From positions 15,388 through 79,387 of the forward strand of contig CAJWQX010000004.1 of NCBI GenBank assembly GCA_913045265.1: a stretch of DNA of 64,000 bases, written 5' to 3'. Shown here piece after piece: positions 8,538 to 17,971 of the stretch. This DNA comes from UBA11889 sp002313255 (GTDB lineage Bacteria > Pseudomonadota > Gammaproteobacteria > Pseudomonadales > Azotimanducaceae). How positions within the stretch are numbered: position 1 is the stretch's first letter; each line of letters opens with the position of its first letter. The notes beneath the pieces are model-generated. The model had not been told where the DNA came from. It did not search any database and saw only the letters and a program-made list of their open reading frames with translations. Both the position numbers and the translations under genes were made by a program.

Positions 8538-9443
8538 TTACGCTGGATTCAGCCATGCGGCGCCGCGTGCGCCGCTTGCATCGCCATGTTCAGCCGGCAC
8601 GATTTGAGTAGTGCCTTCCGAAGTGAAGGCGTATTCAGCCACTTTGACTGGCAAGTCGCGATACAGGTAATTCGAATTAGAGATACCTCCTCCGCAAACA
8701 ATTATGTCGGGATCGATCACATTAATTATCTGGGCCAAGGTTCGCGCCAACATTGAGGTATACAAAGCGTACGAACGTTCGCCGAACTCGGAGCCCGCAA
8801 CCGTATCCGCTTCGCGGTTTTCACCGGTCAACAGACGATGCGTCAATGAAAGTCCTGGCCCGGACAAAAAGGTTTCGACACAGTTGACCCGACCGCAATA
8901 ACATTCTCGATCCGGAAGATCTGCCTCCGCAGAAGTCCCATGGCGGTCGGAACGGAAGTAGGGCAAGGGTGTATGGCCCCACTCGCCACTCAGTCGGTTC
9001 GGGCCAACAAGAAGTCGGCCATTCATTACCCAGCCACCTCCGACGCCAGTACCTAGAATGATGCCGAAGACACATTGACTTTCTCGACCCGCACCCGCCA
9101 CAGCTTCCGATAAAGCAAAACAATCGGCATCGTTTGCAATTCGAACAGGCCGACTCAACGACTTAATCAGATCGTCCAGCAAGGGGCGTCCGTTAAGCCA
9201 AGTTGAATTACAATTTTTCATCACAGACCGGTTGGAAATCCAGGCTCCAGGCGTGCCGATTCCAACCGGGCATTTGATACCCGCTTCATCATCGAGTTCT
9301 CGAACAAGTTCCGAAATTGTTTGAACGGTTTGATCGTATTGTTCTCTAGGCACGGCCAGTCGAATCACTTCTGCGACGTTGCCCTCACGATCCATCAAGA
9401 TTCCTTCAATCTTAGTACCACCTAGGTCAATTCCTATACGCAT
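8538..9443 (-). CDS. ROK family sugar kinase (N-acetylglucosamine kinase or fructokinase type)
   Basis: A 301-residue ATP-dependent sugar kinase. The N-terminus has the phosphate loop MRIGIDLGGTKIEG. A second glycine-rich segment, GIILGTGVGGGW, and the zinc-binding ROK signature CYCGRVNCVE are complete, with the substrate-side glutamate and histidine in SGEWGHTPL. The start is the ATG at 9443 immediately before that motif. It begins 2 bp after the ampD stop, so the two are translationally coupled. By context the substrate may be GlcNAc released by wall recycling (NagK role), but sequence alone does not separate GlcNAc from fructose or glucose kinases. Confidence 0.85.
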   Translation of the reverse strand: MRIGIDLGGTKIEGILMDREGNVAEVIRLAVPREQYDQTVQTISELVRELDDEAGIKCPVGIGTPGAWISNRSVMKNCNSTWLNGRPLLDDLIKSLSRPVRIANDADCFALSEAVAGAGRESQCVFGIILGTGVGGGWVMNGRLLVGPNRLSGEWGHTPLPYFRSDRHGTSAEADLPDRECYCGRVNCVETFLSGPGLSLTHRLLTGENREADTVAGSEFGERSYALYTSMLARTLAQIINVIDPDIIVCGGGISNSNYLYRDLPVKVAEYAFTSEGTTQIVPAEHGDASGARGAAWLNPA

Positions 9444-9445
9444 CG

Positions 9446-10003
9446 TCAGCTCGAATGTCTCACCACTTCTGTATAGATCCGCTCCCATTCAAACTCCGTA
9501 CCGGGATCTTTCTTACGCAAGGGTGCAATTTCCTGGTGACCAACAATTCGGCCAAGCGAGAGCGCGGGGTATTTGGCAATGAGCGCCCGCAAAATGACGG
9601 CGAGTTTGCGGTACTGAGAATTCGTATATTTGCTGCGATCCGTCCCTTCTAGTTCGATTCCAACGGAAAAATCGTTACACGCCAATCGTGATCCAAAAGA
9701 AGAAACCCCCGCGTGCCATGCCCTTCGATTGAAGGGTGCAAACTGGATCACCAGACCGCGTCGGGTAATATATATGTGCGGCGAGACTTTCATCCCTTCC
9801 AACGATTGAAGTTGAGGATGGTCATCCAAATTTAGCTCATTACAAAAAAAAGCAGGCACCAGATTGGCTCCGAACACGCCCGCTGGAAGGGATATCGAGT
9901 GAATTACCACGAGTGTAATCGCGGCACCCGTGGGTCGATCATCGCAATTGATCGATGGTTTCCGAGTAACTCTCGATAACCAGTGATCGATGGTTACAAC
10001 CAC
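9446..10003 (-). CDS. ampD: AmpD, 1,6-anhydro-N-acetylmuramoyl-L-alanine amidase
   Basis: A 185-residue zinc amidase of the amidase_2 family that cleaves the peptide from anhydro-muropeptides in the cytoplasm. Zinc ligands can be assigned to the histidine in LVVIHSIS, the histidine in VGHQEIAP and the aspartate in KKDPGTEF; the catalytic glutamate lies in SVGIELEG. There is no signal peptide, as expected for AmpD rather than AmiD. The start is GTG at 10003. It is divergent from nadC, separated by only 36 bp, which is the conserved ampD/nadC arrangement. No ampE follows; a ROK kinase takes that place. Confidence 0.94.
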   Translation of the reverse strand: MVVTIDHWLSRVTRKPSINCDDRPTGAAITLVVIHSISLPAGVFGANLVPAFFCNELNLDDHPQLQSLEGMKVSPHIYITRRGLVIQFAPFNRRAWHAGVSSFGSRLACNDFSVGIELEGTDRSKYTNSQYRKLAVILRALIAKYPALSLGRIVGHQEIAPLRKKDPGTEFEWERIYTEVVRHSS

Positions 10004-10039
10004 GTCTACGCGACTCTTCGATTTCGCTGAAATGACATA

Positions 10040-10912
10040 ATGACGACTATGGATCCATCACCCCTATCGGTCAACGAGGCCTTCTTCGACGAGGTTCGTC
10101 GCAACGTCCGAGCCGCTATCGTCGAAGACGTTGGTTCGGGCGACATTAACGCGGCGTTGATTTCAACGGATCAACTTGCCACGGCGCATCTGATTACTCG
10201 AACCGCAGGCGTATTCTGTGGTCAACCCTGGGCTGACGAAACCTGTCAGCAAATTGACACATCAATTACCCTCGAATGGCTAGTGCACGATGGCCAAAGC
10301 GTAACACCGGGCGATGCCCTGTTAGTTGCACATGGACCCGCACGAAGCTTGCTGACTTGTGAACGAATCATGTTGAACTTTATTCAACTACTCTCGGGAA
10401 CAGCAACCGCCGCAAGCCAGTATGTGGAAGCGATTTCGGAAACCAGCGCTAAGATTCTAGACACCCGTAAGACTGTGCCCGGCCTTCGGATAGCCCAGAA
10501 ATATGCGGTTGCGGTTGCAGGCGCGAAAAATCACAGATTGGGACTATTTGATGCGTACCTGATTAAAGAAAATCACATCGCCGCGGCCGGCGGGATCACC
10601 GAGAGTGTCGACGTTGCGCGACGACAAAACCCCCATATCAAAATCGAAGTTGAAGTCGAGACGATTTCCCAATTGGTGGAGGCAATCGAAGCAGCCGTCG
10701 ACATGGCATTGCTGGACAACTTCTCAATGGAAAAGCTTCACGAAGCGGTAACACTTAGTGACGGAAACATACAACTCGAAGCATCCGGTGGTATCACACT
10801 CGAAAACGTAGTCTCGATCGCCCAAACAGGAGTGAACTATATTTCAGTCGGCGAGATAACAAAAAATATCGAGCCGATGGATCTCTCTTTACGTTTCGAG
10901 CCCGAAAAATAA
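10040..10912 (+). CDS. nadC: Nicotinate-nucleotide pyrophosphorylase (carboxylating)
   Basis: A 290-residue quinolinate phosphoribosyltransferase, which converts quinolinate and PRPP into nicotinate mononucleotide in de novo NAD synthesis. The family segments are visible: EDVGSGDINA near the N-terminus, ERIMLNF, ILDTRKTVPGLR, HRLGLFDAYLIKENHI, and the C-terminal EASGGITLENV and ISVGEIT. The start is the ATG at 10040; the ATG at 10049 is possible. It is divergent from ampD. nadB and nadA are not in the window. Confidence 0.97.
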   Translation: MTTMDPSPLSVNEAFFDEVRRNVRAAIVEDVGSGDINAALISTDQLATAHLITRTAGVFCGQPWADETCQQIDTSITLEWLVHDGQSVTPGDALLVAHGPARSLLTCERIMLNFIQLLSGTATAASQYVEAISETSAKILDTRKTVPGLRIAQKYAVAVAGAKNHRLGLFDAYLIKENHIAAAGGITESVDVARRQNPHIKIEVEVETISQLVEAIEAAVDMALLDNFSMEKLHEAVTLSDGNIQLEASGGITLENVVSIAQTGVNYISVGEITKNIEPMDLSLRFEPEK

Positions 10913-10977
10913 ACTCAAAGTCCCTAATGAAAACCATACATGTCTCTTCATGCATTGATTCTCGACCACACCAAGAT

Positions 10978-11011
10978 CCAATGGCTTTGAAAATATTTAC
11001 GAAGCCATTGG
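10978..11011. repeat. Perfect 10-bp inverted repeat between nadC and the H-NS gene
   Basis: CCAATGGCTT (10978-10987) is exactly complemented by AAGCCATTGG (11002-11011) around a 14-base AT-rich loop. It lies between two convergent genes, where a two-way terminator is expected. No T-tract follows on either strand, so intrinsic termination is not secure. Confidence 0.6.
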
Positions 11012-11025
11012 CGCTTTAGGCGACG

Positions 11026-11367
11026 TTATAAGATCTTATACTGAGACAGAGTCTTGAACTTAATGACGTCTACTCCGTCCTTCTCACAGATCTTAACGAC
11101 CCATCCTGGAGCCCGACCACGACCCGTCCATGTATTGTTCCCGGACTTGTAAACTGGTTTTACTTTGCGCTTTCTACGAGCAACGGCAGGCCTTTTAGAA
11201 GGGTTACGCGTCGCATAAAGATCATCCAACGTCACGTCCTCGTTCTTTAATATCGTATCTACTTTTGCTTTAACTCGATCCAGTCTTTTCTGTCGCTTTT
11301 CTATTTCAGATTTCGCGTCACGGATAAGAGCTTGAAGCTCGGATACTGAAAGTTTTTTAGCAGCCAT
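11026..11367 (-). CDS. H-NS family nucleoid-structuring protein
   Basis: A 113-residue H-NS-like protein. The N-terminal half is a charged, heptad-like oligomerisation region (about residues 4-45), followed by a basic linker (ARRKRKVKPVYK). The C-terminal DNA-binding motif reads TWTGRGRAPGWV, the family's TWxGRGRxPxW signature. The start is the ATG at 11367 with an AGAGGG ribosome site just upstream; an ATG seven codons earlier is less likely. H-NS proteins bind curved AT-rich DNA and silence transcription, and this gene sits in the most AT-rich part of the window. It stands alone between nadC and a tRNA gene, where pilA would be expected, and is not part of the usual local gene order. Confidence 0.92.
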   Translation of the reverse strand: MAAKKLSVSELQALIRDAKSEIEKRQKRLDRVKAKVDTILKNEDVTLDDLYATRNPSKRPAVARRKRKVKPVYKSGNNTWTGRGRAPGWVVKICEKDGVDVIKFKTLSQYKIL

Positions 11368-11736
11368 AATCCCTCTTACTATTCCCATTTCAAGAAATTA
11401 TAATAAAGTTACATAATGAAACTGGGTTTGTAAACACCCTTATATAAATAATCTAGTGTTTAACAACAATAAGATACAGGTAAAACGCAGTTTAAAAGTT
11501 CCAATTATCAATCTAATTTATTGTCCGATCTGCAGAATACTTAACCGTCATCGTTAACCTTATATTCATGACAGCAGCGCGCGACCAGACAATTCAAACG
11601 GTCTTCTGAGCTGTTTATATCAATTTGATAAGACAGGATATTTTCGGTGTAACGAATAATCCGCCGTAACCGCGCGATAGACGTATTCATCCATAAAATG
11701 CATTGTGTTTGACGGCTCTGCGTTCGCGTTGACAGC
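11368..11736. other. AT-rich intergenic DNA upstream of the H-NS gene
   Basis: No open frame here looks coding on either strand. The DNA is clearly richer in A and T than the neighbouring genes. A possible minus-strand promoter for the H-NS gene is TTTACA - 17 bp - TAACTT at about 11412-11440, followed by AT runs. Self-binding by the H-NS product would be plausible. I found no pilin remnant. Confidence 0.5.
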
Positions 11737-11812
<76 letters not shown>

Positions 11813-12099
11813 GCGGGCGGCGCAAAGCTTAACGTCTCAACAAGTGTTCCTCAATAAAGAGATTCACGCGGCGGGCGTTCTTTCTTTAAAAAAATTTGAC
11901 GCCTTCCACTATTAATCATCGGCTTCGACCGTCGTATAAATTAAAGAGTGATTTTTTACTTCATCACTTCTGCAAAAAAAGGAAAATAGGACCCAGAAGC
12001 TAATAGGACAAATATTCGAATCTTAGAAATCTATATAGCTTCCGTATAACCTATTGGCGTTATCTTGAAAGTAACCCCATTTTCAGGGAGTGCAAATAT
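11813..12099. other. AT-rich intergenic DNA between tRNA-Thr and pilD
   Basis: No convincing coding sequence is seen on either strand. In related genomes pilA, pilB and pilC lie here; no trace of a pilin leader, a PilB Walker motif or PilC could be read. Only the pilD ribosome site AGGGAG (12085-12090) is clear. Confidence 0.6.
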
Positions 12100-12981
12100 T
12101 TGTCCGCCAGCGGAATAGAGAATTTAAGCCAAATGCTATCGGTGGACTGGTTGACACTGCCGTTCGTGGGACTCATCGCTCTGGCGATCGGAAGCTTCCT
12201 AAACGTAATCATTTACCGGCTTCCACTAATGCTCGAGCGAAATACTCGCCGAGAAGCCCAACGAGCGCTCCACATCAACGTTTCAACTGAAACGAAATTT
12301 GACCTGGTCCATCCCCGCTCCCACTGCCCTTCTTGCGAAGGCATTATCTCGCCGCGGCACAACATCCCATTGATTAGCTGGGTCATTCTAAGAGGCAAGT
12401 GCGTTCTCTGTGCAAGTCCAATCTCGGTACGTTATCCCTTGATTGAGAGCATCACGTGCCTGTTGGCGATCGGAACAATCTCGATATGGGGATATTCAAT
12501 TGCGGCGTTGCTTTACTTTGTCTTCCTTGCATCTTTATTAACGTTGTTAGTTATCGACATCGAAACGACGCTGCTTCCAGATCAAATTACGCTGCCTCTC
12601 GTCTGGCTGGGACTTATCGTATCGCACCAGTATGTCGACACTGGCGATTTCCCCAGCCCCATATCTTCTCTAGTGGGAGCGACCGTCGGCTATACGTCAC
12701 TGTGGGCCATCAACCAAGTGTTCAAACTAATCCGGGGGCAGAACGGTATGGGCAATGGCGATTTCAAATTGACAGCCGCACTGGGGGCTTGGCTCGGCTG
12801 GCAAGCCCTGCCGACCGTCATACTCGTCGCATCAATATTAGGACTAGCCTATGCTTTGTTTCTAATCTCCTTGGGCAAATTGTCGGTGAAACAAGCAATT
12901 CCTTTCGGGCCCTTTTTAAGTATTGGAGGCTGCGTTACTCTCGCGACTAGCGATTTTTTTGCGGCTTTCTTCTCCCTTTGA
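12100..12981 (+). CDS. pilD: Prepilin peptidase / N-methyltransferase PilD
   Basis: A 293-residue inner-membrane aspartyl protease that cuts type IV prepilins and type II secretion pseudopilins and methylates the new N-terminus. The cytoplasmic zinc loop with two CxxC pairs (CPSC at about residue 75, CVLC about 25 residues later) is intact. The catalytic aspartates lie in IDIETTLLPD and in GMGNGDFK (GxGD motif). The start is taken as TTG at 12100 because AGGGAG lies 9 nt upstream; an ATG at 12133 is the alternative. It heads the unit pilD-coaE-yacG. pilB and pilC are absent, so its substrates, if any, are encoded elsewhere, perhaps by a type II secretion system. Confidence 0.95.
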   Translation: MSASGIENLSQMLSVDWLTLPFVGLIALAIGSFLNVIIYRLPLMLERNTRREAQRALHINVSTETKFDLVHPRSHCPSCEGIISPRHNIPLISWVILRGKCVLCASPISVRYPLIESITCLLAIGTISIWGYSIAALLYFVFLASLLTLLVIDIETTLLPDQITLPLVWLGLIVSHQYVDTGDFPSPISSLVGATVGYTSLWAINQVFKLIRGQNGMGNGDFKLTAALGAWLGWQALPTVILVASILGLAYALFLISLGKLSVKQAIPFGPFLSIGGCVTLATSDFFAAFFSL

Positions 12982-13577
12982 TGTCGAAATTTGTCGTTGC
13001 AGTTACCGGAGGGATCGGCAGTGGTAAGACTGTGGTTTCCGATCGCTTTTCAAATCTAGGAGTAGATGTCATCGACCTCGATACTGCATCTCGTGTAGTC
13101 GTTGAACCAGGCACCCAAGCACTTAACGAAATATCCGGCCATTTCGGCGGCGGCGTAGTCGGATCAGACGCGCATCTCGACAGAAAGGCACTGAGGCAAC
13201 AAGTGTTCGACAACCCGACAGAGAGACGTTGGTTGGAAAAATTGTTGCACCCTTTGATTAATGAATGGACGTTGCGGCAGTTACAAGCCGTCCAATCCAT
13301 ATATGCAATAGTTGTTAATCCGCTTCTTAGAGCCCGTGGAGGTTACGTCAACCGCATACTCGTGGTTGATGCAGCCGTTGAAGTACAGATCGAGCGTACG
13401 ATGGAACGAGACAAGGTCGCCAGAAAAGAGGCCCAGGCGATTGTGGATAGCCAGCTCGATCGGGCTGGTCGACTGGCGCTCGCCGATGACGTCATCCAGA
13501 ACGAGGGTTCATTGCTGAGGCTCAATAGCAAGGTGCGAAAACTACATAGTCACTATATAGAGAGGGCCATTGCCTGA
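12981..13577 (+). CDS. coaE: Dephospho-CoA kinase
   Basis: A 198-residue P-loop kinase that adds the 3'-phosphate to dephospho-CoA in the last step of CoA synthesis. The Walker A motif TGGIGSGKT lies at about residues 9-17, DLD follows at about 35, and the lid segment VEVQIERTMERD is in place. The start ATG at 12981 overlaps the pilD stop by one base (TGATG), and the end overlaps yacG. The order pilD-coaE-yacG is conserved in gammaproteobacteria. Confidence 0.97.
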   Translation: MSKFVVAVTGGIGSGKTVVSDRFSNLGVDVIDLDTASRVVVEPGTQALNEISGHFGGGVVGSDAHLDRKALRQQVFDNPTERRWLEKLLHPLINEWTLRQLQAVQSIYAIVVNPLLRARGGYVNRILVVDAAVEVQIERTMERDKVARKEAQAIVDSQLDRAGRLALADDVIQNEGSLLRLNSKVRKLHSHYIERAIA

Positions 13578-13767
13578 GAAGACCACCCAGATCGTTCCCT
13601 GTCCTACTTGCAAGAAAGTCTTACGTTGGACCGTGGAAAACGAGTTTCGTCCATTTTGTTCCGAAAGATGCCGGCTGATTGACTTCGGCGCATGGGCAGA
13701 CGAAAAACATGCGATCCCAGGCGAACGGAACTTTGACGACCTTGGTTCCAGCGACTCGAACGACTAA
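13570..13767 (+). CDS. yacG: DNA gyrase inhibitor YacG (small zinc protein)
   Basis: A 65-residue protein with four zinc cysteines in CPTC and FCSERC, the YacG pattern, followed by the family's RLIDFGAWADE. E. coli YacG binds GyrB and blocks DNA binding by gyrase. The start is TTG at 13570, overlapping the coaE stop by 8 bp; no ATG is available. It is the last gene of the pilD-coaE-yacG unit, with its stop 6 bp from the convergent argJ stop. Confidence 0.95.
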   Translation: MPEKTTQIVPCPTCKKVLRWTVENEFRPFCSERCRLIDFGAWADEKHAIPGERNFDDLGSSDSND

Positions 13768-13773
13768 CGCCGA

Positions 13774-14988
13774 TCAGGAACGATATTCAGCATTAATGCG
13801 AATGTATTCGTACGAGAGATCGGATGTCCATATCGTTTCTTGAGAGCTTCCTCGACCAAGATCAATCGTTATTTCGTATTCGTCTTTAGCCATAACTTCC
13901 GCCCCATCCTCTTCGCGATAACTGTCTGAAACCATACCTCCTATCGCCACGCGAACATCATTTAAATTGAGCGAAACTCCGTATGGATCCAAATCCCTGA
14001 TACCTGCTCGACCGATGGCCATGCAGAAACGTCCCCAATTGGGATCGCCGGCAAACAAGGCTGTTTTGACAAGCGGAGAGTGTGCAACCGTGTATGCAAC
14101 GCGCATGCATTCCGAAGAATCACGGCCTCCATGCACATGTATGGTAATAAAGCGCGTCGCCCCTTCGGCATCCCGTATTGTCCGGATCGCCAATTCCCTA
14201 ACGATCGGAGTTAGGCCACGGAACAACTCGAAATACTCGCGCGACGAATTGTCATGTATTGTGTCGTGGTCTCCTGCTCCTGACGCCACCAACACAAAGG
14301 AGTCGTTGGTCGAAGTATCCCCATCGACCGTCAAACGGTTAAAGCTTAGTTCTGCGAGATCGAGAGTTAATCTTCGGGCAATTTCTGGTGTTATCGACGC
14401 GTTCGTGCCGATGAAAGCCAACAACGTCGCCATGTCGGGTCGAATCATTCCTGAACCTTTGACGATTCCGGTGCCAATCGCTTCACGACCGCCTAATTTA
14501 AAGCGATTCGAAAGTCCCTTCGGAATAGTGTCAGTCGTCATAATCGCTGCCGCTGCCTGGGCCCAATGGTTGGGACTAAGCGCTTGGTGAGCCCGGTCGA
14601 TACCGGCAAGAATTTTTTCCATCGGTAGAAATTCGCCGATAACTCCCGTCGAGAATGGTAATACCTCTGTGACATCACACTCTAGAAGCGAAGCCAAGTG
14701 TGAGCACGTTTGCATAGCATCGTTGACGCCGCGCTCTCCAGTCGCAGCATTGGCGTTCCCGCTATTCACAATGAAACCGCGGGCGGGACCGGGACAAGCT
14801 GACGCGATTTCGACGGGTGCCGCCCTGTAACTGTTGCGCGTGTACACGCCACCAGCAGTCGCTCCAGGTTCAAAAGAAAACACTGCAATGTCGTCACGAC
14901 CGTTATCGCGAATTCTGGCATCCGCTGTGCCTAACCTAATTCCGGGAACCTCTTCAAGTACGCCCATAACAGGCAAATTGACAGACAC
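13774..14988 (-). CDS. argJ: Glutamate N-acetyltransferase / amino-acid acetyltransferase ArgJ
   Basis: A 404-residue ArgJ proenzyme of the Ntn-hydrolase type. It moves the acetyl group from N-acetylornithine to glutamate in the cyclic arginine pathway, and bifunctional forms also use acetyl-CoA. The self-cleavage site is visible as VKGSGMIRPDMATLLAF, with the threonine of MAT as the new N-terminal nucleophile. The gene starts 19 bp after the secA stop on the same strand, the secA-argJ order known from Pseudomonas. Usually a MutT gene is nearby; none is seen. Confidence 0.96.
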   Translation of the reverse strand: MSVNLPVMGVLEEVPGIRLGTADARIRDNGRDDIAVFSFEPGATAGGVYTRNSYRAAPVEIASACPGPARGFIVNSGNANAATGERGVNDAMQTCSHLASLLECDVTEVLPFSTGVIGEFLPMEKILAGIDRAHQALSPNHWAQAAAAIMTTDTIPKGLSNRFKLGGREAIGTGIVKGSGMIRPDMATLLAFIGTNASITPEIARRLTLDLAELSFNRLTVDGDTSTNDSFVLVASGAGDHDTIHDNSSREYFELFRGLTPIVRELAIRTIRDAEGATRFITIHVHGGRDSSECMRVAYTVAHSPLVKTALFAGDPNWGRFCMAIGRAGIRDLDPYGVSLNLNDVRVAIGGMVSDSYREEDGAEVMAKDEYEITIDLGRGSSQETIWTSDLSYEYIRINAEYRS

Positions 14989-15007
14989 TTAAATCAACCT
15001 CGCGAAG

Positions 15008-17788
15008 CTATGCTGCTCGCCCATGACACTGTTTATATTTTTTACCTGAACCACAGGGGCACTTTTCATTACGTCCAACCTTGCGATCCTCTCGGACAAA
15101 CGTTTGTGGCTTGCCTACCGCCATAGGAGCCATTACGTCAGCACCCGAAACGCCCATTTGATCGAAATTCGCTTCGGCGGCTTCGGAGCCCTGAAATTGC
15201 ATACGCTTACTATTCTCGACTCGACGCCTCCTCTCCGCGCCGCCAAAATCCTCGCCACGGTCCAATTCGACGCGAGATAGAATCCGAATCACATCCCGCT
15301 TAATGCCGTAAAGCATGTCCTGAAAAAGTTCAAACGCCTCTCGTTTGTATTCTTGCTTAGGCTGCTTTTGGGCATATGCCCGCAAATGTATTCCTTGGCG
15401 GAGATAATCCATCGTCCCTAAATGCTCTTTCCACTTTTGGTCGAGAACGCTGAGCATGATTTCCTTCTCGACGCGATTCATATCTAGACCTTCCGATTTC
15501 CATGCAAGAACTTTAACCCCATATTCCTCCTGGACTTGTTCGCTAATTCTTCGCCGCAAATCGTCTTCAGTGACCTCGTCTTCCGTCTGGACTATTTTCC
15601 CCAGGGGCTGGGTGGAGTTGAACTCCGATACCAAAGTCTTTTCCAACTCCGGTATGTCCCATTGTTCCATTATGCTTTCGGGCGGAATGTGCTCGGAAAT
15701 TGCTTCGTCCACTATTTCTGTACGAATGTCCTCTAGCATTTCGCGGATATCGTTAGCCTCCATTAATTCATTTCGTTGTTGGTAGATCACCGTTCGTTGA
15801 TCGTTTGCAACATCGTCATACTCGAGGAGATTCTTGCGAATATCGAAATTCCGGCCCTCCACCTTGCGTTGAGCTCGTTCAATCGAGCGATCAAATATAG
15901 CCCCTTCGGCTGAGTCGCCCTTCTCGGTATAAGCACGATCTAACATTCCGCGAACCCGATCGGCTCCAAAAATTCGAAGCAGGTTGTCTTCCCAAGAAAT
16001 GAAAAAACGCGAGGATCCGGGATCGCCTTGCCTTCCTGCCCGGCCGCGCAACTGATTGTCGATCCGGCGGGATTCGTGCCTTTCTGTTCCGATAATGTGC
16101 AAGCCTCCCGCGTCGATCACTCTTTCGTGGGTTTCCTTCCACGCAGTTTTGACACTAGTGACTTCAGAAGGGTCGGGTTCATCACCGAGTTTCTCCACCT
16201 CAACCTGCCAGTTACCTCCTAGCACTATATCCGTGCCTCGACCCGCCATGTTGGTAGCAATAGTCACGGACCCTGGACGACCCGCTTGGGCAATAATTTC
16301 CGCTTCGCTTTCGTGTTGTTTGGCGTTGAGCACATTGTGAGAGACCTTGGCTCGGTCCAGCTCATGGGAAATCCTTTCAGACGATTCGATCGACGCTGTT
16401 CCGACTAGAACGGGTTGATCTGCGTCAACGCTTTTTCGTATTTCGTTTACGATCGCCTCGAATTTCTCCTCGACAGTTAGATATATGAGGTCCGTCCGGT
16501 CCTCACGGATCATGGGAACGTTCGTCGGGATCACTACAACATCTAGGCCGTATATCTGTTTGAATTCGAAGGCTTCCGTATCCGCGGTCCCCGTCATACC
16601 AGCAAGCTTTCCATAAAGCCTGAAATAATTTTGGAAAGTAGTTGAAGCGACCGTTTGGGTTTCGTTCTGAATCGAGACTCCCTCTTTGGCTTCTATTGCC
16701 TGGTGGATACCATCGGACCAACGACGACCAGGTTGAGCACGACCCGTGTGTTCGTCGACGATAACGATTTCGTCGTTACGAACCATGTAGTCAATGTCGC
16801 GCTTGAATAAAAAATGTGCTTTCAGGGCGGCTTGGACGTGATGTAACAGGCCTAGATTGGACGCCGCATACAAACTATCACCCTCCCCCAACATCCCGTT
16901 GCGTTTTAACTCGTCCTCAACCGCGAGGTGCCCTCGTTCTGTCAATTCCACCTGACGATTTTTTTCGTCGACAAAAAAATCACCGGTGTCTTCTATTTCC
17001 TCGCCACCCATAATCGCAGGCAATGCGACCTCGACCTGCTCCTGTTGGACCAATTTAGGTGCGAATTTGTTGATCTTCCGATAGAGATCGGTGCTCTCTT
17101 CGGCCGGCCCCGAAATGATTAGAGGCGTTCGTGCTTCGTCAATTAGGATCGAGTCAACCTCGTCGACAATCGCGAAGCTGAGCTGTCGCTGCAGCCGGTC
17201 TTCTTTCCTAAAAGCCATGTTGTCGCGAAGGTAATCGAATCCAAATTCGTTATTGGTCCCATAGGTAATATCAGCAGCGTACGCCCCACGCTTCGTTTCC
17301 ATATCTTGACCCGACTGCACCACGCCGACAGTCATGTCGAGCGCTCCATATATCGGACCCATCCAGTCTGCGTCTCGGCGCGCGAGATAGTCGTTGACGG
17401 TAACGATGTGAACGCCGTACCCAGTAAGTGCATTCAAATACGCTGCCAACGTTGCTACTAACGTTTTCCCTTCCCCGGTACGCATTTCGGCAATCCTGCC
17501 CTCGTGCAGCGTTATCCCACCAATAAGTTGAACGTCATAGTGGCGTGTCCCACTCACTCTTTCTGCAACTTCACGGACACATGCAAATGCTTCCGGCAAG
17601 AGGTCGTCCAGCGTTTCACCGTTCTGGTGTCGTTCCCGAAATTCGGCAGTTCGGCACTTTAAGTCTTGAATCGACGATCCGAGCAAACCAGCGCCTAGCC
17701 CGTTGATCCGAGCAACCGTTTTCTCCATTTGCTTGAGTTCCCGGCTATTGCGAGTTCCAAACAAATTACGGATTAACTGGCCAAACAT
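15008..17788 (-). CDS. secA: Preprotein translocase ATPase SecA
   Basis: A 926-residue SecA, the motor that pushes unfolded preproteins through SecYEG. Motifs in order are the Walker A sequence MRTGEGKTL near residue 108, the Walker B region VDEVDSILIDEARTP near 215, the preprotein crosslinking domain, helicase motif MAGRGTDIVLGGNW, and GRAGRQGDPGSSRF. The C-terminal zinc tail CPCGSGKKYKQCHG, which binds SecB and lipids, is complete. The start MFGQLIRNLFG is typical. The 183 bp upstream separate it from divergent dciA; no secM-like leader is obvious. Confidence 0.98.
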   Translation of the reverse strand: MFGQLIRNLFGTRNSRELKQMEKTVARINGLGAGLLGSSIQDLKCRTAEFRERHQNGETLDDLLPEAFACVREVAERVSGTRHYDVQLIGGITLHEGRIAEMRTGEGKTLVATLAAYLNALTGYGVHIVTVNDYLARRDADWMGPIYGALDMTVGVVQSGQDMETKRGAYAADITYGTNNEFGFDYLRDNMAFRKEDRLQRQLSFAIVDEVDSILIDEARTPLIISGPAEESTDLYRKINKFAPKLVQQEQVEVALPAIMGGEEIEDTGDFFVDEKNRQVELTERGHLAVEDELKRNGMLGEGDSLYAASNLGLLHHVQAALKAHFLFKRDIDYMVRNDEIVIVDEHTGRAQPGRRWSDGIHQAIEAKEGVSIQNETQTVASTTFQNYFRLYGKLAGMTGTADTEAFEFKQIYGLDVVVIPTNVPMIREDRTDLIYLTVEEKFEAIVNEIRKSVDADQPVLVGTASIESSERISHELDRAKVSHNVLNAKQHESEAEIIAQAGRPGSVTIATNMAGRGTDIVLGGNWQVEVEKLGDEPDPSEVTSVKTAWKETHERVIDAGGLHIIGTERHESRRIDNQLRGRAGRQGDPGSSRFFISWEDNLLRIFGADRVRGMLDRAYTEKGDSAEGAIFDRSIERAQRKVEGRNFDIRKNLLEYDDVANDQRTVIYQQRNELMEANDIREMLEDIRTEIVDEAISEHIPPESIMEQWDIPELEKTLVSEFNSTQPLGKIVQTEDEVTEDDLRRRISEQVQEEYGVKVLAWKSEGLDMNRVEKEIMLSVLDQKWKEHLGTMDYLRQGIHLRAYAQKQPKQEYKREAFELFQDMLYGIKRDVIRILSRVELDRGEDFGGAERRRRVENSKRMQFQGSEAAEANFDQMGVSGADVMAPMAVGKPQTFVREDRKVGRNEKCPCGSGKKYKQCHGRAA

Positions 17789-17971
17789 AACCTTAAGGGG
17801 ATTGGGAAAACGTTATTTTAACTCGAATCAACGCCGCAACATGGGAATGTCCATAACGTGCCCAAGGTCCGAACGGTTTCGTCACTTATATCAAGCGCTA
17901 GCATTCGACCAAATGTATGTCTTAGATCTATTATGTCTAGATCAAGTAAAGCAAGAAAACATTAACCACTC

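Noticed and set aside
11813..12099. Possible pilA remnant
   Set aside because: I read all frames for a prepilin leader or a hydrophobic helix and found none; the DNA is AT-rich but not coding.
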